A stretch of 64,000 nucleotides of DNA from Casuarius casuarius. Its lineage: Eukaryota > Chordata > Aves > Casuariiformes > Casuariidae. Shown here piece after piece: positions 24,413 through 37,776 of the stretch; positions within the stretch are counted from its first letter, which is position 1; each line of letters begins with the position of its first letter. The position numbers and the translations under genes were made by a program. Location: the NCBI GenBank assembly GCA_003342895.1, contig PTFA01000055.1:3317629-3381628 (forward strand), written 5' to 3'. The notes below the pieces were generated by a model that was not told the DNA's origin, did not search any database, and saw nothing but the letters and a program-made list of their open reading frames with translations.

Positions 24413-26804
24413 GAAATGCAACAGAAAATAGAAGAAAGCTATTCTGGTACACAGGTACCTTCCCTCTAATCTTTCAGAGCTGAGACTGTGTTTACAGCCT
24501 GACTAGACACCTATAAAATGTATTTGCATGCATTCCAAATCTTCCATGGGAAAATCCCTACTTCACTGATTTGTGCCATCATACGCACAGGCACCATGCA
24601 AGTACACATTTATCAGCTACATTTCTGTGGGTATTCAGCTCTCAGGCCTGAAGCCTCTTAAAGTCCAGCTGCTCTTCTAGGAATGACCATGGAAAAAAAA
24701 AACATAACGGAAGCTGTCTCCAAAAGGAAAATGAGTGTCCAGAAAGTCCTCTACCATCTTTCACCTTGCAATGTTTTCAGCACATTACTTAAAGACAAAC
24801 AATCCAGAAAGTGAACTTTGTTCTTTATTATCACATTGGAACTTCCCCACCTGCAGCCAAAGCAAGCTCCAGTATCACAAAGGCTGACTGCTTATTGATT
24901 TTGCAAGAGACTGCACATCACTTCAGAGAGCACCAATGACAGCTTTGACTATCAACACACCTCACTCTGCAACAAAGTTGGAAATAAAACCTTATTCAAT
25001 TTTATCTGAAAATTTTCTCTGTTTCTGATCATTTCTGATTAACCAGTTCATCTCCAAATGCTCACAAGTCAGATATCAAGTATCTGAGATAAACAGGTCA
25101 CATTACCAAACTGCTTTTTTCTTTCACAAGTAGATTGCTGGGTCATTTATACTCCTCTCAGAAAAAGAATAATGGAGCCCATAGAGCCCTCTGGATATTT
25201 ATGTTTTTGCATAAACTTTTTATTACATAGCTGATAGAGGAAAGCAATTTTCTTCCCCACATATATTTGCCTACAACTGAAAAACTTTAAGCATTTTAAT
25301 TTAGGCTGTAGTAACTATCATGTTCATTAAAAGAATCCTGCTTAACTCAACTGTGCTGGGATTTTGTGTGTTCTTTGTCCCAATTAACGACCCTCGTTGA
25401 TATGAATTATAGGCATTTCATTGAATGAGACACAAACACATACCATTCATGATATGGGACTGCATCCATTCTTCTGCTCTGCATTTACACAGTGCATATA
25501 TCACCTTGGATGGCAGTACATGACCAAAGTAAAACTCTATTTATTATTGTAATAAAGGATAAGCATGGCTCAGAAGTCTAAGTATCAGAAATGGAAGAGA
25601 AATTTTTCAGTATCTTTGACTGTAAACTCAGCTTCTTCTGTAACAATAAAAATAATTTAGGAAATAGTTTTTAGCTGTTGGTCATTCATGCATGCTTATG
25701 GAACTGTGTGCCTGGTTACCCCAGTTGTACAGGCAATAGGAGACAAAGAAGCAAAGAGATAACATAACCATTTTAGGAAGCTAAGAATGCCTCGTAACAT
25801 TTGATGTTGCCAGACATCCTTCAGTGCTTGGTCAGGTTACAGATTATTAAACTGTCCTGAGAATTTCCCTGACCTGAGTTAACTATAGCTAAAGTTTATC
25901 TCTTATTTCCTGTTTTATCCCCTTCATAAACCCCAGCTCCTGGTTATACTGTCCAGAACTGGAGTCAAGCCTGAATGTGTCACAGCTTCACAGTTCTAGC
26001 ACAGCCTTGCCCCGACCCTTGAGGCTGGCAGTTTCCTAATTCTTCCTCCCTCATGTCTTGCAGGAATTGAGTGAATCTAAAACAAAGGCACACTTGGACA
26101 TTTGTTGTCAAAATAGTGTGAGCTTTGCTGCAGAAGCCTGGGTCCCTTTTAGTGAGGCAAGAAGCAGTAGACAACTCCAAAACTACCTTTAATAAATTAT
26201 TTCAGTTGTACTCTGTTTTCTTCACCAGAAAATATGCGTATTATCTCATCTTTTCCTTATTTCTCTTTTGTCAATATGTAGGTTAAAGTATTCATTAAGT
26301 TTTCTATTAATGTGTATTGTCTGTCAACTGCCTCTGAGAATATATTAGCCTTTTCAACAAGGCTGTTTTGAGCTCTTTGGCACCCCTTTCAAAGCGTCAC
26401 CCCTGCACTGAACTGTGTTGCAATCAACTAAGGGCAGACAGTCAGTTCATAAACATTTCAGTTTCAAAGCAGCAAAATTATTTTCTATTCCTTTTATGAA
26501 TGGAACTTGAACCCTGTAAATCTGCTATTAAAAGGGAGCACACCACCGAGCGCATGTTCTATCAGAATGGAAGACATCTGACTGTCAGCACAGAGAATTC
26601 AGCACTGCCTCCCCCAGCCAGGCACAGCCTTTCCCCATAAACTCAGTCGTGCTGCTTCACACACCAAGTTTGGCACCCTTAGAAAGCAGAATCCAACTTC
26701 ACTGCCTCCTTTGTTCCTAGATCATCTACCAAGCAACTTTACATGAAAGGTGCTTAGCATGCATGCCAACCCAACACATTTAACACAGGTAGACTGCATC
26801 ATGT
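24413..26804. other. Non-coding AT-rich DNA, no gene seen
   Basis: No gene, RNA or firm repeat is visible. A faint old-repeat resemblance exists at about 25,470-25,530 (CTGCTCTGCATTTACACAGT), which may be another copy of the CCATTGACTTCA family. The minus frame at 25,980-26,180 shows no domain. Confidence 0.5.
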
Positions 26805-26878
26805 CCCACAGCCCCATTGACTAAGTGCAGGCCCAACTACACAGGTTTCAGTATACAGAATCAAGGCCCCTGTGGAGA
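26805..26878. repeat. Fragment of old CCATTGACTTCA-type repeat with its end
   Basis: CAGCCCCATTGACTAAGTGC is followed by CCAACTACACAGGT and then AATCAAGGCCCC. This is the order remembered for one end of the family: CCATTGACTTCAGTGGGACT, ACTACACA, then GGATCAGGGCC at the border. It is the best preserved border of this family in the window. Confidence 0.38.
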
Positions 26879-27929
26879 CTATAGAGATAGAGAAATAGTA
26901 GAGGGCAGAAAAGGAGATGTAGAAGGTAAAATAAAAAGGTTTCAGATTTATTAAATTACATTTGTAAGTAGTTCAGGCTGGGGTTTTACAAAGATGTTAA
27001 AGAGATCTGGGCATCTGAATCTAATTAAAATTCAGTGCAACTAGAAATTGAACTCACATAGGCTGTTTTAAAGGTTCCAGTATCCACAGGCTTGTTTTTA
27101 TCAGCAGTATCTTTCTCCATGTTATTTTTGACTGGTATTTGAATAATCACATTCTTAGATTCCTTTTCTTCTCTAGTGTAAGGAGGCTCCTCCATAACCT
27201 AAACCACAAACTGGATTGCCTTATTGCAGAGAGAGGAATTCTATATTTGGCTTCCTTACTACAGACCTTATCTGTCCAACGTTATAGATGAAGGGAGTTT
27301 TGCTGGGTGAAGGAGGAATCCGGCAGCTAAGTTGGAGACGATAATGAAAGTGGGAGCTTTCACAGTGATGGCACTCTGTCTTGATTATACCCATTCCAGT
27401 CTGCCTATATGCCAGGCAAATCTTTGGATGCAAAGGCAAATTGTTCTCTTGTGCCAGGGAATGAGAAATTCCCTCTCTTCAGTAGGAGATAAAACACAGA
27501 GGAAACAAACAAAATCAGTGGTGGGGGAACAACACATCAGCATCTCTCTCAGGGTACTCAAAGGAGAAGGAAGCAGATCCATCAATTTGGATCTTACATT
27601 TTATCCTTTATTAGCTTTTAGGGTTTTAATGGGTTTAGGCACAGACTTACTTAGTTCCCTTATTTCAGCCTTCCCAAGTTGTTGTCAAAAGAGAAAAAGC
27701 TAAAAGGCACCTGTTGTTATTACTGCATAGTGTTTGTATTTCCTAATCTGAGGATTTCCTTATCATTTCTTAATCCTGTTATTGCTTCAGCCAATCACAG
27801 GATATTCCTGCTTTTGGTTTATTCCCCTGTGTCTAAATTTAGACCAATGGTTTCAGTCTGTCAGCTCTTGTTCTAATGTCCTCTATTTGGGTTACTTCAC
27901 AATCTTTCCCTCTAGAAAGCATTTACTTT
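26879..27929. other. Non-coding AT-rich DNA, no gene seen
   Basis: The plus frame at 27,332-27,703 (123 codons) is fairly long, but it is overlapped on the minus strand, has no domain I recognise and no flanking splice or promoter signals that favour it. I treat it as chance. Confidence 0.5.
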
Positions 27930-28045
27930 ATGTCCAAAGCACTATATAAACATAGATTAATCCTCATAGCTTTCCTTTGAGCTAAGCGCTTTGTGTATCT
28001 TATGCAGTTTAGTAACCTGAGGCAGAGCTATGGTAGAAACAGTTC
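27930..28045 (-). mobile_element. CORE-SINE (MIR-like) or L2 tail relic
   Basis: Read on the plus strand, GTCCAAAGCACTATATAAAC is followed by ATTAATCCTCATAGCTTTCC, an AAGCGCTTTG word, and then TAGTAACCTGAGGCAGAGCT. This is the reverse strand of the shared CORE-SINE/L2 3' region: CAAAGCGCTTTA, AATCCTCACAACA, CAGATGGGGAAACTGAGGCACAGAG. It is a very old relic with no coding capacity. L2 and MIR share this part, so which of the two it is cannot be decided here. Confidence 0.6.
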
Positions 28046-31000
28046 ATCTGGTATAGCCTCCTGTCGAAACTACAACACACTATACAGAAAGCAAAGCTAT
28101 ATCCACCATTCCTTATATTTGGTTACTTTCTCATCTCTCAGTGAATTTATCAGAAGAGTGTCCCTGGCAGGTTCTGCTCACTGCCCCTGCTGGTGTCTCT
28201 CCCAGGGCCCATGTCATCCAGGTTAGCAGTACGCAACACAAACTGCCTTCCAGGTATTTCTCGACACCTTCCTCACTTGAAACTTGTTCCTTCATTTCAG
28301 TGCCACACAGGTCATGACACTTCCTCATAAGAACTTCTGCAGCTTTTTTTGCAGGCATCTGCTGATGTAGAGATCACCTATGCATAAGCCCAACATGCAG
28401 CTAACTCTTGGTAGCCTGTTCATTTTTATACTGCTTCAAATATAATGGCGTTTAACTCATCTCCAGTTTCTTGTGTCACTGTTACTAAGGGTGTACTTGT
28501 TTCCAGCTAGCTTCAGCTTTTGTTCTTTAAATTACATCACCTTAATTCTATAAATTATTGATATACTTTTTTTCTTTAGATCCTTTTAGGCCAGGTTTTC
28601 TCAGGCTTCCCCTGCTCCCACTCTCATCACATTCTCCTTTTCTGACCTTGGTAATATGTGGCCAAACCCAGCTGTGATTAGTTTAATAGATTGCTGTATT
28701 TATTCTAGACATACTGGTGTCCCACTGCAATGCCAATGATTGCTTTCAATCCTTGCTTTGTGTGACTACCTATCAGTAGGACCAGAGAGGCCTTAGGCTT
28801 TTTTGGCTGCTTTCTCACAGCACATTGCCTTAATGCCTTGTTTGACATTTCGTCTGTGGTTCCTCCACTCAGCTCCAGCAATACTATCCCTCACAGCAAG
28901 TAAAAATTTCAGTTCTCTAATCCATCATTCCTTTTTTGTTCACTTCTAACCTCTGTGTGAGTTTATCAAAGTATCTGTTGCCATAAGATAAGAAACCTTC
29001 CCTGTCACCTCTCCCTTGGCTGTCCTTACTCAGCCTGCTCATTGCTTTGTTTCAGACCATGGTCTTATTTGGCACTGAGGCATTTGAACAGTCCCCAAGT
29101 GTAGCCCATCGTCCAAATGCAGCGGAGATACTGGTGCATTGAGAGACCAGTCAATGCATCCTCAGTCACATCATGATAATGCCATGAAACCTATATAACC
29201 TCTGACCAGTATGCTTAAACACTTGCAGAGGGGGAGATTCCTCAAGCATTCTATCTTGTACTGTCATTATCATACTTTTCCTAATATTTAAACCAAATCT
29301 TCCATCCTAAAGCATCATTTCTGAATATAAAAGTTTTTCAAAAACTGCTGAGAGGTAGGACTTACAAGCTTGAGCACAGTCCTACAGCTAATATATACAG
29401 CTATTTAACTTCCAGACAAAATCTATGTGTTTCTGCTCTGTCTGTAGAGTGTGGACCTTAATTATCTTGTCTGTTTAGCTAAGTTCTTCAGGGCAAATTT
29501 TTTCTCCTCAGTATATTCACATAGTTCAGCCAAAAATGGAAACCTGCATGAGAAGTACATAAACTCTTCACTCTGTATGTACCGACATAGAAAAATCAGT
29601 TGAAAATATAATTTATTTAATGAAAATTTCTAGTATGCTCTTGATTCTTTTTCTTCTCTTCTAATTATGGTTACTCTTTCATCACAACAGTAGCATATCA
29701 GCAGTCAGAGAACAAGACAGTTTTAGATTTCTAAAATTCCTTCTAATTGCTATAACCAACAGCAAAATCTGAATTTGCAAAATTATTCAGAGAAACTATT
29801 ATCATACCATGAATGATATTCTTAAATTGCTTATCTGTAAGTGAAGTTCTGCTGCTATTTACGACAGATATCCCTATTTTGGGGTGTTATAAGCACATTA
29901 GACTGAAATTTGATATACACAATATTAATCTCAAAAACAGTTTTAAATCAGAAGTGCAGGACTCCAAATACTTGCTTCAGCAGTGCAACATCTGAAGTGA
30001 ACGTCGTGATGAAAAGGGTATATATATTTGAATTTTATTGTTATAACTGGATTTTTCAGTGTAACCAACAAAATTGGAAGTGTGCCCACTAGCTTCCATC
30101 AATTTAGATTTTCACCATTTTTAAATATAAACCAAACCTATTAAGTTACTTCCATTATCAACCCTGTGAAAGCTACGTAGCTGTAGACAGCGCCATATTA
30201 TTTTCTTTGAGATGGAGATGACCAGACTAGAACATTTGCAGCTACTGCTTTTCAAGAGTGACTTTCCAGCCAGGTCCACCTCAGTCTCCTTATAGACTCT
30301 CCTGTTTGTTTGGTTTACAGATGAAGGAAATCACAGCCCTGCCCACAGATTCTGTTTGCACACCTTAAATACCTGAAGCAGCTCTCATTCAAGAGCCACA
30401 GTATAGCAAGTAAAACTTTATAGACCAGCGAGAAAAACAGACCAAAATATCACTTGACTGCAGCTACCTCTGGGACAGAGATACTAGCAAATGAATTTGG
30501 TTACAACAGGGCTACATGAGAAATAAGGATGTACAAAGATAAAACTTTTTCTAGGAGGCTGTCTAAAAATTTCGCCTTGAAATTGATTAAAACTATTTTA
30601 GAATATGAGTTATTTTTCTGACAAATTTTTTCAGTCTGCTCACCTGTAAATAATAACTGGAAAAGCATTCAGGCTCATTTTCTCAGGACGACATTCCTGC
30701 TCCTTTGCAATCCCAAGAGCATGGTAGCTACTGAATTAATGCATGGCTTTAGCACTATTTTTTTGGTGGGGGATTTCAAAAACATTTGTCCCCAAATACA
30801 AATATATTCAGGGTGATTCATCTGTGATTTTCCACAGTGAGTATTGAATTTACATGCAAATTTGGAGGCTTGTGTAAATAGTTAATGAGCTTAGAATATG
30901 AGGAGGAATAGAGAGGGTTAGACCGCTTATTTGCATTAGACTGAACGCTGTGCATCTCAGATGTTGTCCTAACCACACAGTCAGTAGGAGTTGGGTCAGT

Positions 31001-32211
31001 GGTACTGATAGCATGCATCTGTCTAAGTATACAAAAACACCTTACTGCATTTCCACGGTGTAGAACTTACATAACTATAATTACATAGCAGGCAAGATAC
31101 TGTGCTTTTTCCAGCAGTGTCATTCATCTCGACTTCAAAACAGGTTAGAAAATAACTTTCAGAGTAGATAGTTTTGCATTCTATACCCATATATTGCACT
31201 AATTTTAACTTGCATGGTATTTACTTTTAATATATTTGTATAACATGTTTTTGGCTGTAACTCTGCTGCTAAGCAATTAGTTGTATCCAAAAAAAGCTAG
31301 TGACCTCATTTCCAGGCATGCAGAAGAAAACTACTAGTTATCTCTGACTGTTTACCTTGAACAGAAGCAGGCTGCAAAATACCTTGGCATGGGTGTGCAA
31401 ATACCATATATTCTGGAGCCAGTCCTGGACATGGGACGTACAAACACCATGTGGGGAACTCCCATCACAAGTTCTACTTCTCATTGCTCAGAAAAGCAGT
31501 GGCACAGCTTAGTCAAGATGAGGGGTAGAGTACATAAAGCACAAAAAAGGGCTTCCACCTCTCGTTCTCCTGAGATAAGCTTCCTATACCAGGAGCATAT
31601 GTGCTCACAGAATAAAGGGGCCACCTTTATGTCGCAGGTTACACTTAACGATACCTGTGAATGCAAGGTGCACATATTGCACTCACTCCATAGCCCTGGG
31701 CAAATGGCACACATTCTCTGGGGCTCTGAGAAGCAGTCTAGGCTGTAGCTGAGTTTAGCATCCTTGAGGATCTTATTGGTACACACTGAAAAACTGAGTG
31801 GCCTTTCCCTGCTGTTTCTTCAGTATGCTCACCCGGTTGTGCTCAATTCTCAGTAACGAAGTGTGGGAGATTTAAAGAAGTGAAGTGAGAAAAGAAACAG
31901 CTAGAAGAATGAGCTGGCTCTGCAATCTTCAGATATCATAGAGTTTGTTTGTGTGGGAAGGGACAGGTTAAGAAACAATGAGTTGTTTTTACTTAATTTC
32001 TAGTTTTGATTTTTTTTGGTGAAATAATTTGCTGGAGGAAAAAAGAGGTAGTTTGAAGACACAACACAGCTAAAACCTGACAGACTTTTAAAAGTGAGTT
32101 CAGTCTTCTGCTTCTCAATTCCAGAAGCCAGAACTGGAGACAATAGGGCTTCTTTTATTGTGAGACTTGTTTTAAAGACACAGAAAAATGGAGGCAACAT
32201 GAGTCTTGTGG
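28046..32211. other. Non-coding AT-rich DNA, no gene seen
   Basis: Repeat-poor sequence. The opposing frames at 31,389-31,748 (plus, 119 codons) and 31,481-31,786 (minus, 101 codons) overlap almost completely. Neither has a recognisable motif, so I do not call a gene. A GGTTTACAGATGAAGGAAAT word at about 30,318 weakly recalls the MIR/L2 reverse strand but has no supporting flank. The 28.1-29.2 kb part is slightly more pyrimidine-rich on the plus strand, and I cannot assign it. Confidence 0.5.
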
Positions 32212-32240
32212 AAAAAAAGAAAAAGGAAAAAAAAAAAAAA
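32212..32240. repeat. A-rich low-complexity tract
   Basis: Runs of A broken only by single G bases, including one run of 14 A. It could be an old poly(A) tail, but no retroposed body is recognisable upstream. Confidence 0.8.
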
Positions 32241-35200
32241 GGAGGAATAGGACTAAATGATAAACAAGACCTTTTTACACATAGCAAAGGCTAACAGGGG
32301 AAGTGATGCTAACATAATGAATATTAAATCAAAGCAAACTGTCTTCCTCCCATTCATACAGCTCTCCATCGCTCAGCTGCACCTCCCATTGGATCCCTTT
32401 CGCCATCTAGCCCTGTTACGGATGCTGGCTGCTGTTCAGATGGGTTAGAATCAGGACCTCTGCATCAACTGCTGCCACTTTTGGGGAAGATTCTGTAATG
32501 GAAATCATCTCTCACTTGCATCTTTCCACAGCATCTGCACACTGTTTTCAAGCTGCTAACTCCATTGAGTTCGACAATCTGGTCATGAGTACCATCACTG
32601 ATAATTCTGTGCAAAACTGCAGACTGAGCCCACAGGAGATCTCACAATAGATTATGTTCAGACCTTGCATTGATTGCTAGCATTCCCTGTCACGAGGAAG
32701 TCAGTCTGTAGACCAAACTTAAATATAACACAACTTTATAAACAGAGAGTATATGACTCCTCCAGGTGAATCCTTGAACTGGAACTAGCTCCTCATCTTT
32801 ATCGCTACAGCCTGCACTTCTGACTGAAAAAAGAAAAAAAAGAAAAAGAAAAAAAACCCAGAAAACTGAAAGAGGAAGTAAAAAGCCTGAGATAGTTTGG
32901 CAAGTAAGACAGAATACACTGTCTCTTTAGGAGAGAACAAAACCAGACAAACAGGATTCCTCCATCATATAGGGGTGTGAGAATGAAAGGTATTGATGTG
33001 GTACATGGCTGACATGATCTCAGGGCAAGAATTGCAACAAGATTTGGTGGCCAGCAACTGCTGCGCCCGTGGTTGCTATGATTTTTCATGTGAAAGATTA
33101 AAGACCTTCCAGTCACTCTTCTCACAGGGAAAGACAGTGCCATGCACCCTTCTGGGATTCTTCTTGCAAAGAGATGAACTCAGGTAGAATAGTGAGTTTC
33201 GTGGGACTTTGCCTGGGTAGGAGTTTCATGGGTATTTCATTTTCATTACTGGAACTATAGAGGACTGCAATAATCTCATTGCAATTATTGGGATGTTCTG
33301 TCTCCATGGCATGTGTCAGTTAAGCCATGCACACCCTCTCAGTTTTGAACAGTGCTCAGAAGGGAATAATATAGCCTACAGTGACTCATGTTAAAGTAAA
33401 TATGAAAACTGATATAACCCACCTGTCAGCAATTGCAGGAACTCTTCTGTGCTGGCCATATCTCAAATCTGTGCTTCAGAAGCTGGTTTAAATCTTTAAG
33501 AATCTTTTTTTTTTATTGCAGAAGTCCCCAGCTTGGTCACCGTGTGAGACAAAGTGGTTGCCACAACACAGAGGGCTCCAACTCTATTTCTGGCAGATGT
33601 AGCTTTCGCAGTCTAAGATGTTAGCAGATGTTAACTTCAGCAGCTTGATTCAGTCATGCAGCAGTCACAGATCAGGCAGTGCATACAGGCCTTAGCTATC
33701 ATGTGTTACAGTCTCACACATAACTTAGATGGTCATTAATGAAGTCATTAACTTTATTTTACAGTAATACACCAGAATGAACTAAGACTGAGAAGATCAA
33801 ATGTCAGTTCTTCCACCCTACTATGAGGACAGTAACATCTGTAAGAAATGTAAGTTGGACAGCTAGGGACACTGATTGCTTAAGTTTCCCCAACATGCAT
33901 CCCTAGATATCATAAATCTGATTTTACTTGGGATGAAAATAGAGAATGTCTTAACACAAAGGTGATCATAGGTTTAAAGCCAGGATGACTTTATGAAGAT
34001 TTCTTGGAGTAATAGTCATACAACAAAATGATACACCCAAAATACCGTATTAAAACCAGCTTTTGATTCAACAGCAACATGCATGTTTCTTGAGCAGAAG
34101 ATTTTCTCCATTTAATATTCTGAACAAGATTTTCATAAAACACTCATCAGACATCATTAACTTTCCCTTCGAGCATGTGAACAGTTTCAGTGATATTTAC
34201 AATTATTTGATTTATCTTCAAGCCAAATGCTTTGTGAACTAAGAGCAAAAACTCATAACAAAATGTGTTTGTGTACCAAACAACTTGAACATATGCATTG
34301 TTATAATGTGAAAAACTTGATTAATAAACAAAACAACCCCAAAATCAAAAAGTGGTATACAGGATAAATGAAGTGTTATGTCACTAAATCTTAGATGTGC
34401 ATTCACATGTATCAGTAAATCATAAGTAAAATTTGATTTGCTGCAAGATCATCAGCAGAAGCAGCTCATGAGACTTTGCTCCGTGTTACAGTAAAGCAAG
34501 TTTTAAGTAGCCTCAGCAAATGGATGCCAATCTTAACTATACAAACCAATGCACACAAACCAACTTCAAAGCATACAGCTTGATACTTGGGGTCATCATG
34601 TAGACAATCTGAAATTTAAGAGCATCTTACAGGATGGAACCTATGCTCTTTTTGCAAAAGCTGATTTTTCTCTGATGTATTTGTTCACTAATAATGCAAA
34701 GAGTAAGACACAAATCTGTGATACAAAGCTTTGCACAAACATAACAAGTAAGCTGTCTGTACCAGTTCATATTCACCCACAATTTTATTGGAGTAATTTT
34801 TGTCCCTTCAAAACAAGATTAGAAAAAGCCCAAAAAATTAGTAGTTTGTTTTGGCATTAATGTATTTTAACATTTGCCCTTGTGTTAGTAGGATATCATG
34901 CAACATCAATCTCATCTAGAACCCCCCCAAAAAACAACAAATCATACAAATTCATAGTCATTTCCTATCTTAATAAACTTGCACCTTCTCTTTGATAGCA
35001 AACTACTTTCTGTAACACTAGAGAAAATCAGTCAACCATTATTGACTGACCTTCAGAAAGTTCAGATGCTTTTCACTCCAGTGAGATTGGTGTACTTTAT
35101 TTTTCATACCTCCACAGATAAACTTCATGGGGGAAGGGCTTTTAATCTATGGAGATTGCTCTATCAGGGAATTTTTATAATGACTTAAGTTTATCAATCA

Positions 35201-37750
35201 AAGAAACATTTTGAAGTCCTGACTGACTTTCATTCATATGACTTTAAGAGCATGACAGCTAGAATTTTTTTTAAGATTTCTGTCTAATTCAACTGTGGGT
35301 CACTCTGACAATACATTCTTTCTCAGGAATAAGAGAAATGGGCCCTGGAGAATTTGTAAACCACTGTTTTTTTAGGAATAAAAGGTGAGAAGTAATACTG
35401 GGCATAATGGAATGTGTTTTAAAGATGATCTGATTTAAAGATGAAAGCTGAGAAAAATGAAGTGGCAATCTACCTATAATTCGGAATGAAGAGCACAGAA
35501 TTGCAGGCAAGAAACAGACTAAGGTGGTATGAGGAACTTAGTCTGTTTGCACATGACTTGAATGCCAGCTGCAACTTTAGAACTTCTTAATAAGAAGAAA
35601 CAATTTACTTCTAGAAATACGGCATTCTCTGTGTTGAATCTGATAGATTATACATAGAACATAAAATTAATGAGAACAAACCTGAAAGGAAAAGGAGGAA
35701 GACAACCTACAGCTACAATTTATGAAGAGAGAACATAGCAAACAGAGAAATAAGCTTGGTGAGATTCAGACCTAAGGAGATGAGACTGTATGCGGTCTTG
35801 TGTCACTTGGATGAATTGATTTCTAGAAAGCTGAAGCTCTGAGTACAGCTCTGTCTGTGATTTAGTTATTCAGAATAGCTTTCCACCAGGTGGATCCTCT
35901 GATATCTAGCAAAGGCTGAAGCCTCTCCCCTTCCAAAAAGTGGGTGGGCAGGGGATTGAACGGTCTTTGAAAGAGTATCCAGCTTCATCTTAATTGCCTA
36001 TTAAGGCAACTTCTCTGCATTTTGTGTCTTTCAGACCTTAAGCTCTGGCTGAAATTTGTCAATATGTTCGAAAGTTAATAGATGTCATTAATAGACGTGA
36101 TGTAGAGAGGATGCCGTGACTCCATTCATGAAGGTACTTCCTCTTTTCTAGCTCTGATTATTCTTTTGGTGCCAGACTGTCATGCTGTTATCCTAAGGTA
36201 GTCAAAACATTTTTTTTTCTAATCTGGATGCTAATTCTCCCCTCTGGGTAGTTGAAAAACCCAGAAAAGATTAGATAAACAAACAAGGAAAATCTAAACC
36301 ATGAAACACTAACAATAGTGCATCATCACCAATGCAGTGAAATCCAAAGGTACTGTTCACCCATTTCCACTCATGCAGTTTCAATTCTTGGCAATTTGAG
36401 AGCAAATACCAGAGGTAAACAAGCTGCAGTAGCCAGTCAAACACATTTTGTGCTCCCTTTGGCCAGCAGAAGCTTCCATTATGCATCTCTGACAGCACCA
36501 CTGAGAAAATAATCTTCTTACCAGCTTTATGTAAAATTAAATCCCACTATGTTAAATAGTTTGATGGGTCTTAGCAATACAGATCTGAAACTTTATTTTG
36601 CAATATATTTCCTGGTCATTCTCTATTTAATATAGAAAGAAACACTTCTGAGCTTGTATGGGCATTTCATCCCTGGAACTGCAGAACATTTCTTATAAGT
36701 TTTAGAATCTTGAATTTGCCTAAGATGAGACTTAATTTGCCCCTCTTCCTGATGTTTCCTATTTATGTTTCATTATATAAATGAAGCTTTCAAAACCCTA
36801 ATGTGCTTTAAGTTAATATTTAATAAGATGTACTTTTTCCCTCCTGATGACTTAGCTCTCCAAGACAGGACTACAGTAGCATGTATTGAATATGTTCGTA
36901 TGACATATATACACACATACATAGACCTGAAACAATTATTTGCCAGGAGCTGGGAAACCACATCGTGCACAGTCAGCCTGGTTCTTAATGCTTTGCCTTT
37001 CACGCTTGTACAAACTGGCTACGAAAGGTAACTATGCTCCACTCACTTTGTACTTTTCTATCCATGGAAAACTTTTCATTTTATCATACCAGTTTCATAG
37101 TTTTCCTTGTGTGAATTTATAGCTGTTAAACAGTTTTGCTTATTTCAACACATTTCCAGATGAGGTGAAATCAACACAATCTAACTGTGAAAAAGAGCAC
37201 CCAGGCAGAGGTCTGCACCAGCTTATCTGAATCTATTCTGAAATTACTTTTAGTTAAATGAGGACAAATAGTGTGTAGACCAGCTTTTACTTTGGTTGTA
37301 GCCTTTTTATCTATGTCATGTAGTGTATGACCTTCAGGTAAAAACAGTCTTAAATAAAGTCAGCAACCAGAATTTGAAACACCATTTAGTATTTAACACA
37401 GTGATATGCCCTCAAACATACCTTAATCTTAACATTTATTCTGGTCTATGAATGAATGTTTCCATTGCACGAAAATAAAACCAGAAATCTTTAGTGGATA
37501 TTGTAATTCTTAATGATAATTTAAAAATTGAATCTATCCCTGATCAGCTAGACAGCACACTACGCAAGCTCAGGACAAAGCTAATCCTATAGCTGTTGTT
37601 AGATAGGGAAAATCAGTTTGATTTCATGCTCTAAAATCATGACAAAAAGATTACATGCATGAACTATTTATATCTAAATAATATTAAGCCCATTCCTGTT
37701 CAGGAAATGATCCTTTTACAAAGGAACAGTGGAAGACTTCCAGGTACAGC
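32241..37750. other. Non-coding AT-rich DNA, no gene seen
   Basis: This is the longest repeat-poor stretch of the window. A second A-rich tract (A runs broken by G) lies at 32,827-32,856. An acceptor-like T9-ATTGCAG ends near 33,522 and is followed by a 26-codon open stretch, but no protein is recognised. A block at about 35,780-35,990 looks like it could be an old interspersed repeat (GATATCTAGCAAAGGCTGAA word), but I cannot name the family. Confidence 0.5.
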
Positions 37751-37753
37751 TAT

Positions 37754-37776
37754 TTTATTTATTTATTTATTTTTTT
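37754..37776. repeat. (TTTA)n microsatellite
   Basis: Four consecutive TTTA units end in a T run. A simple tetranucleotide repeat. Confidence 0.85.

Noticed and set aside
27332..27703. 123-codon plus frame as a gene
   Set aside because: No recognised domain, no clear splice or promoter context, and overlapping frames on the other strand.
30315..30345. MIR/L2 reverse-strand core near 30.3 kb
   Set aside because: TTTACAGATGAAGGAAAT matches, but the flanks do not continue the element on either side.
31389..31786. 119-codon plus frame and 101-codon minus frame as genes
   Set aside because: They overlap on opposite strands, neither has a recognised motif, and lengths of this order arise by chance in 64 kb.
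33513..33604. Terminal coding exon after the T9-ATTGCAG acceptor-like tract
   Set aside because: The 26 open codons that follow have no recognised protein similarity, and T-rich AG sites are common in AT-rich DNA.
35780..35990. Named interspersed repeat at 35.8-36.0 kb
   Set aside because: The texture suggests an old repeat, but I could not recall a family consensus well enough to align it.
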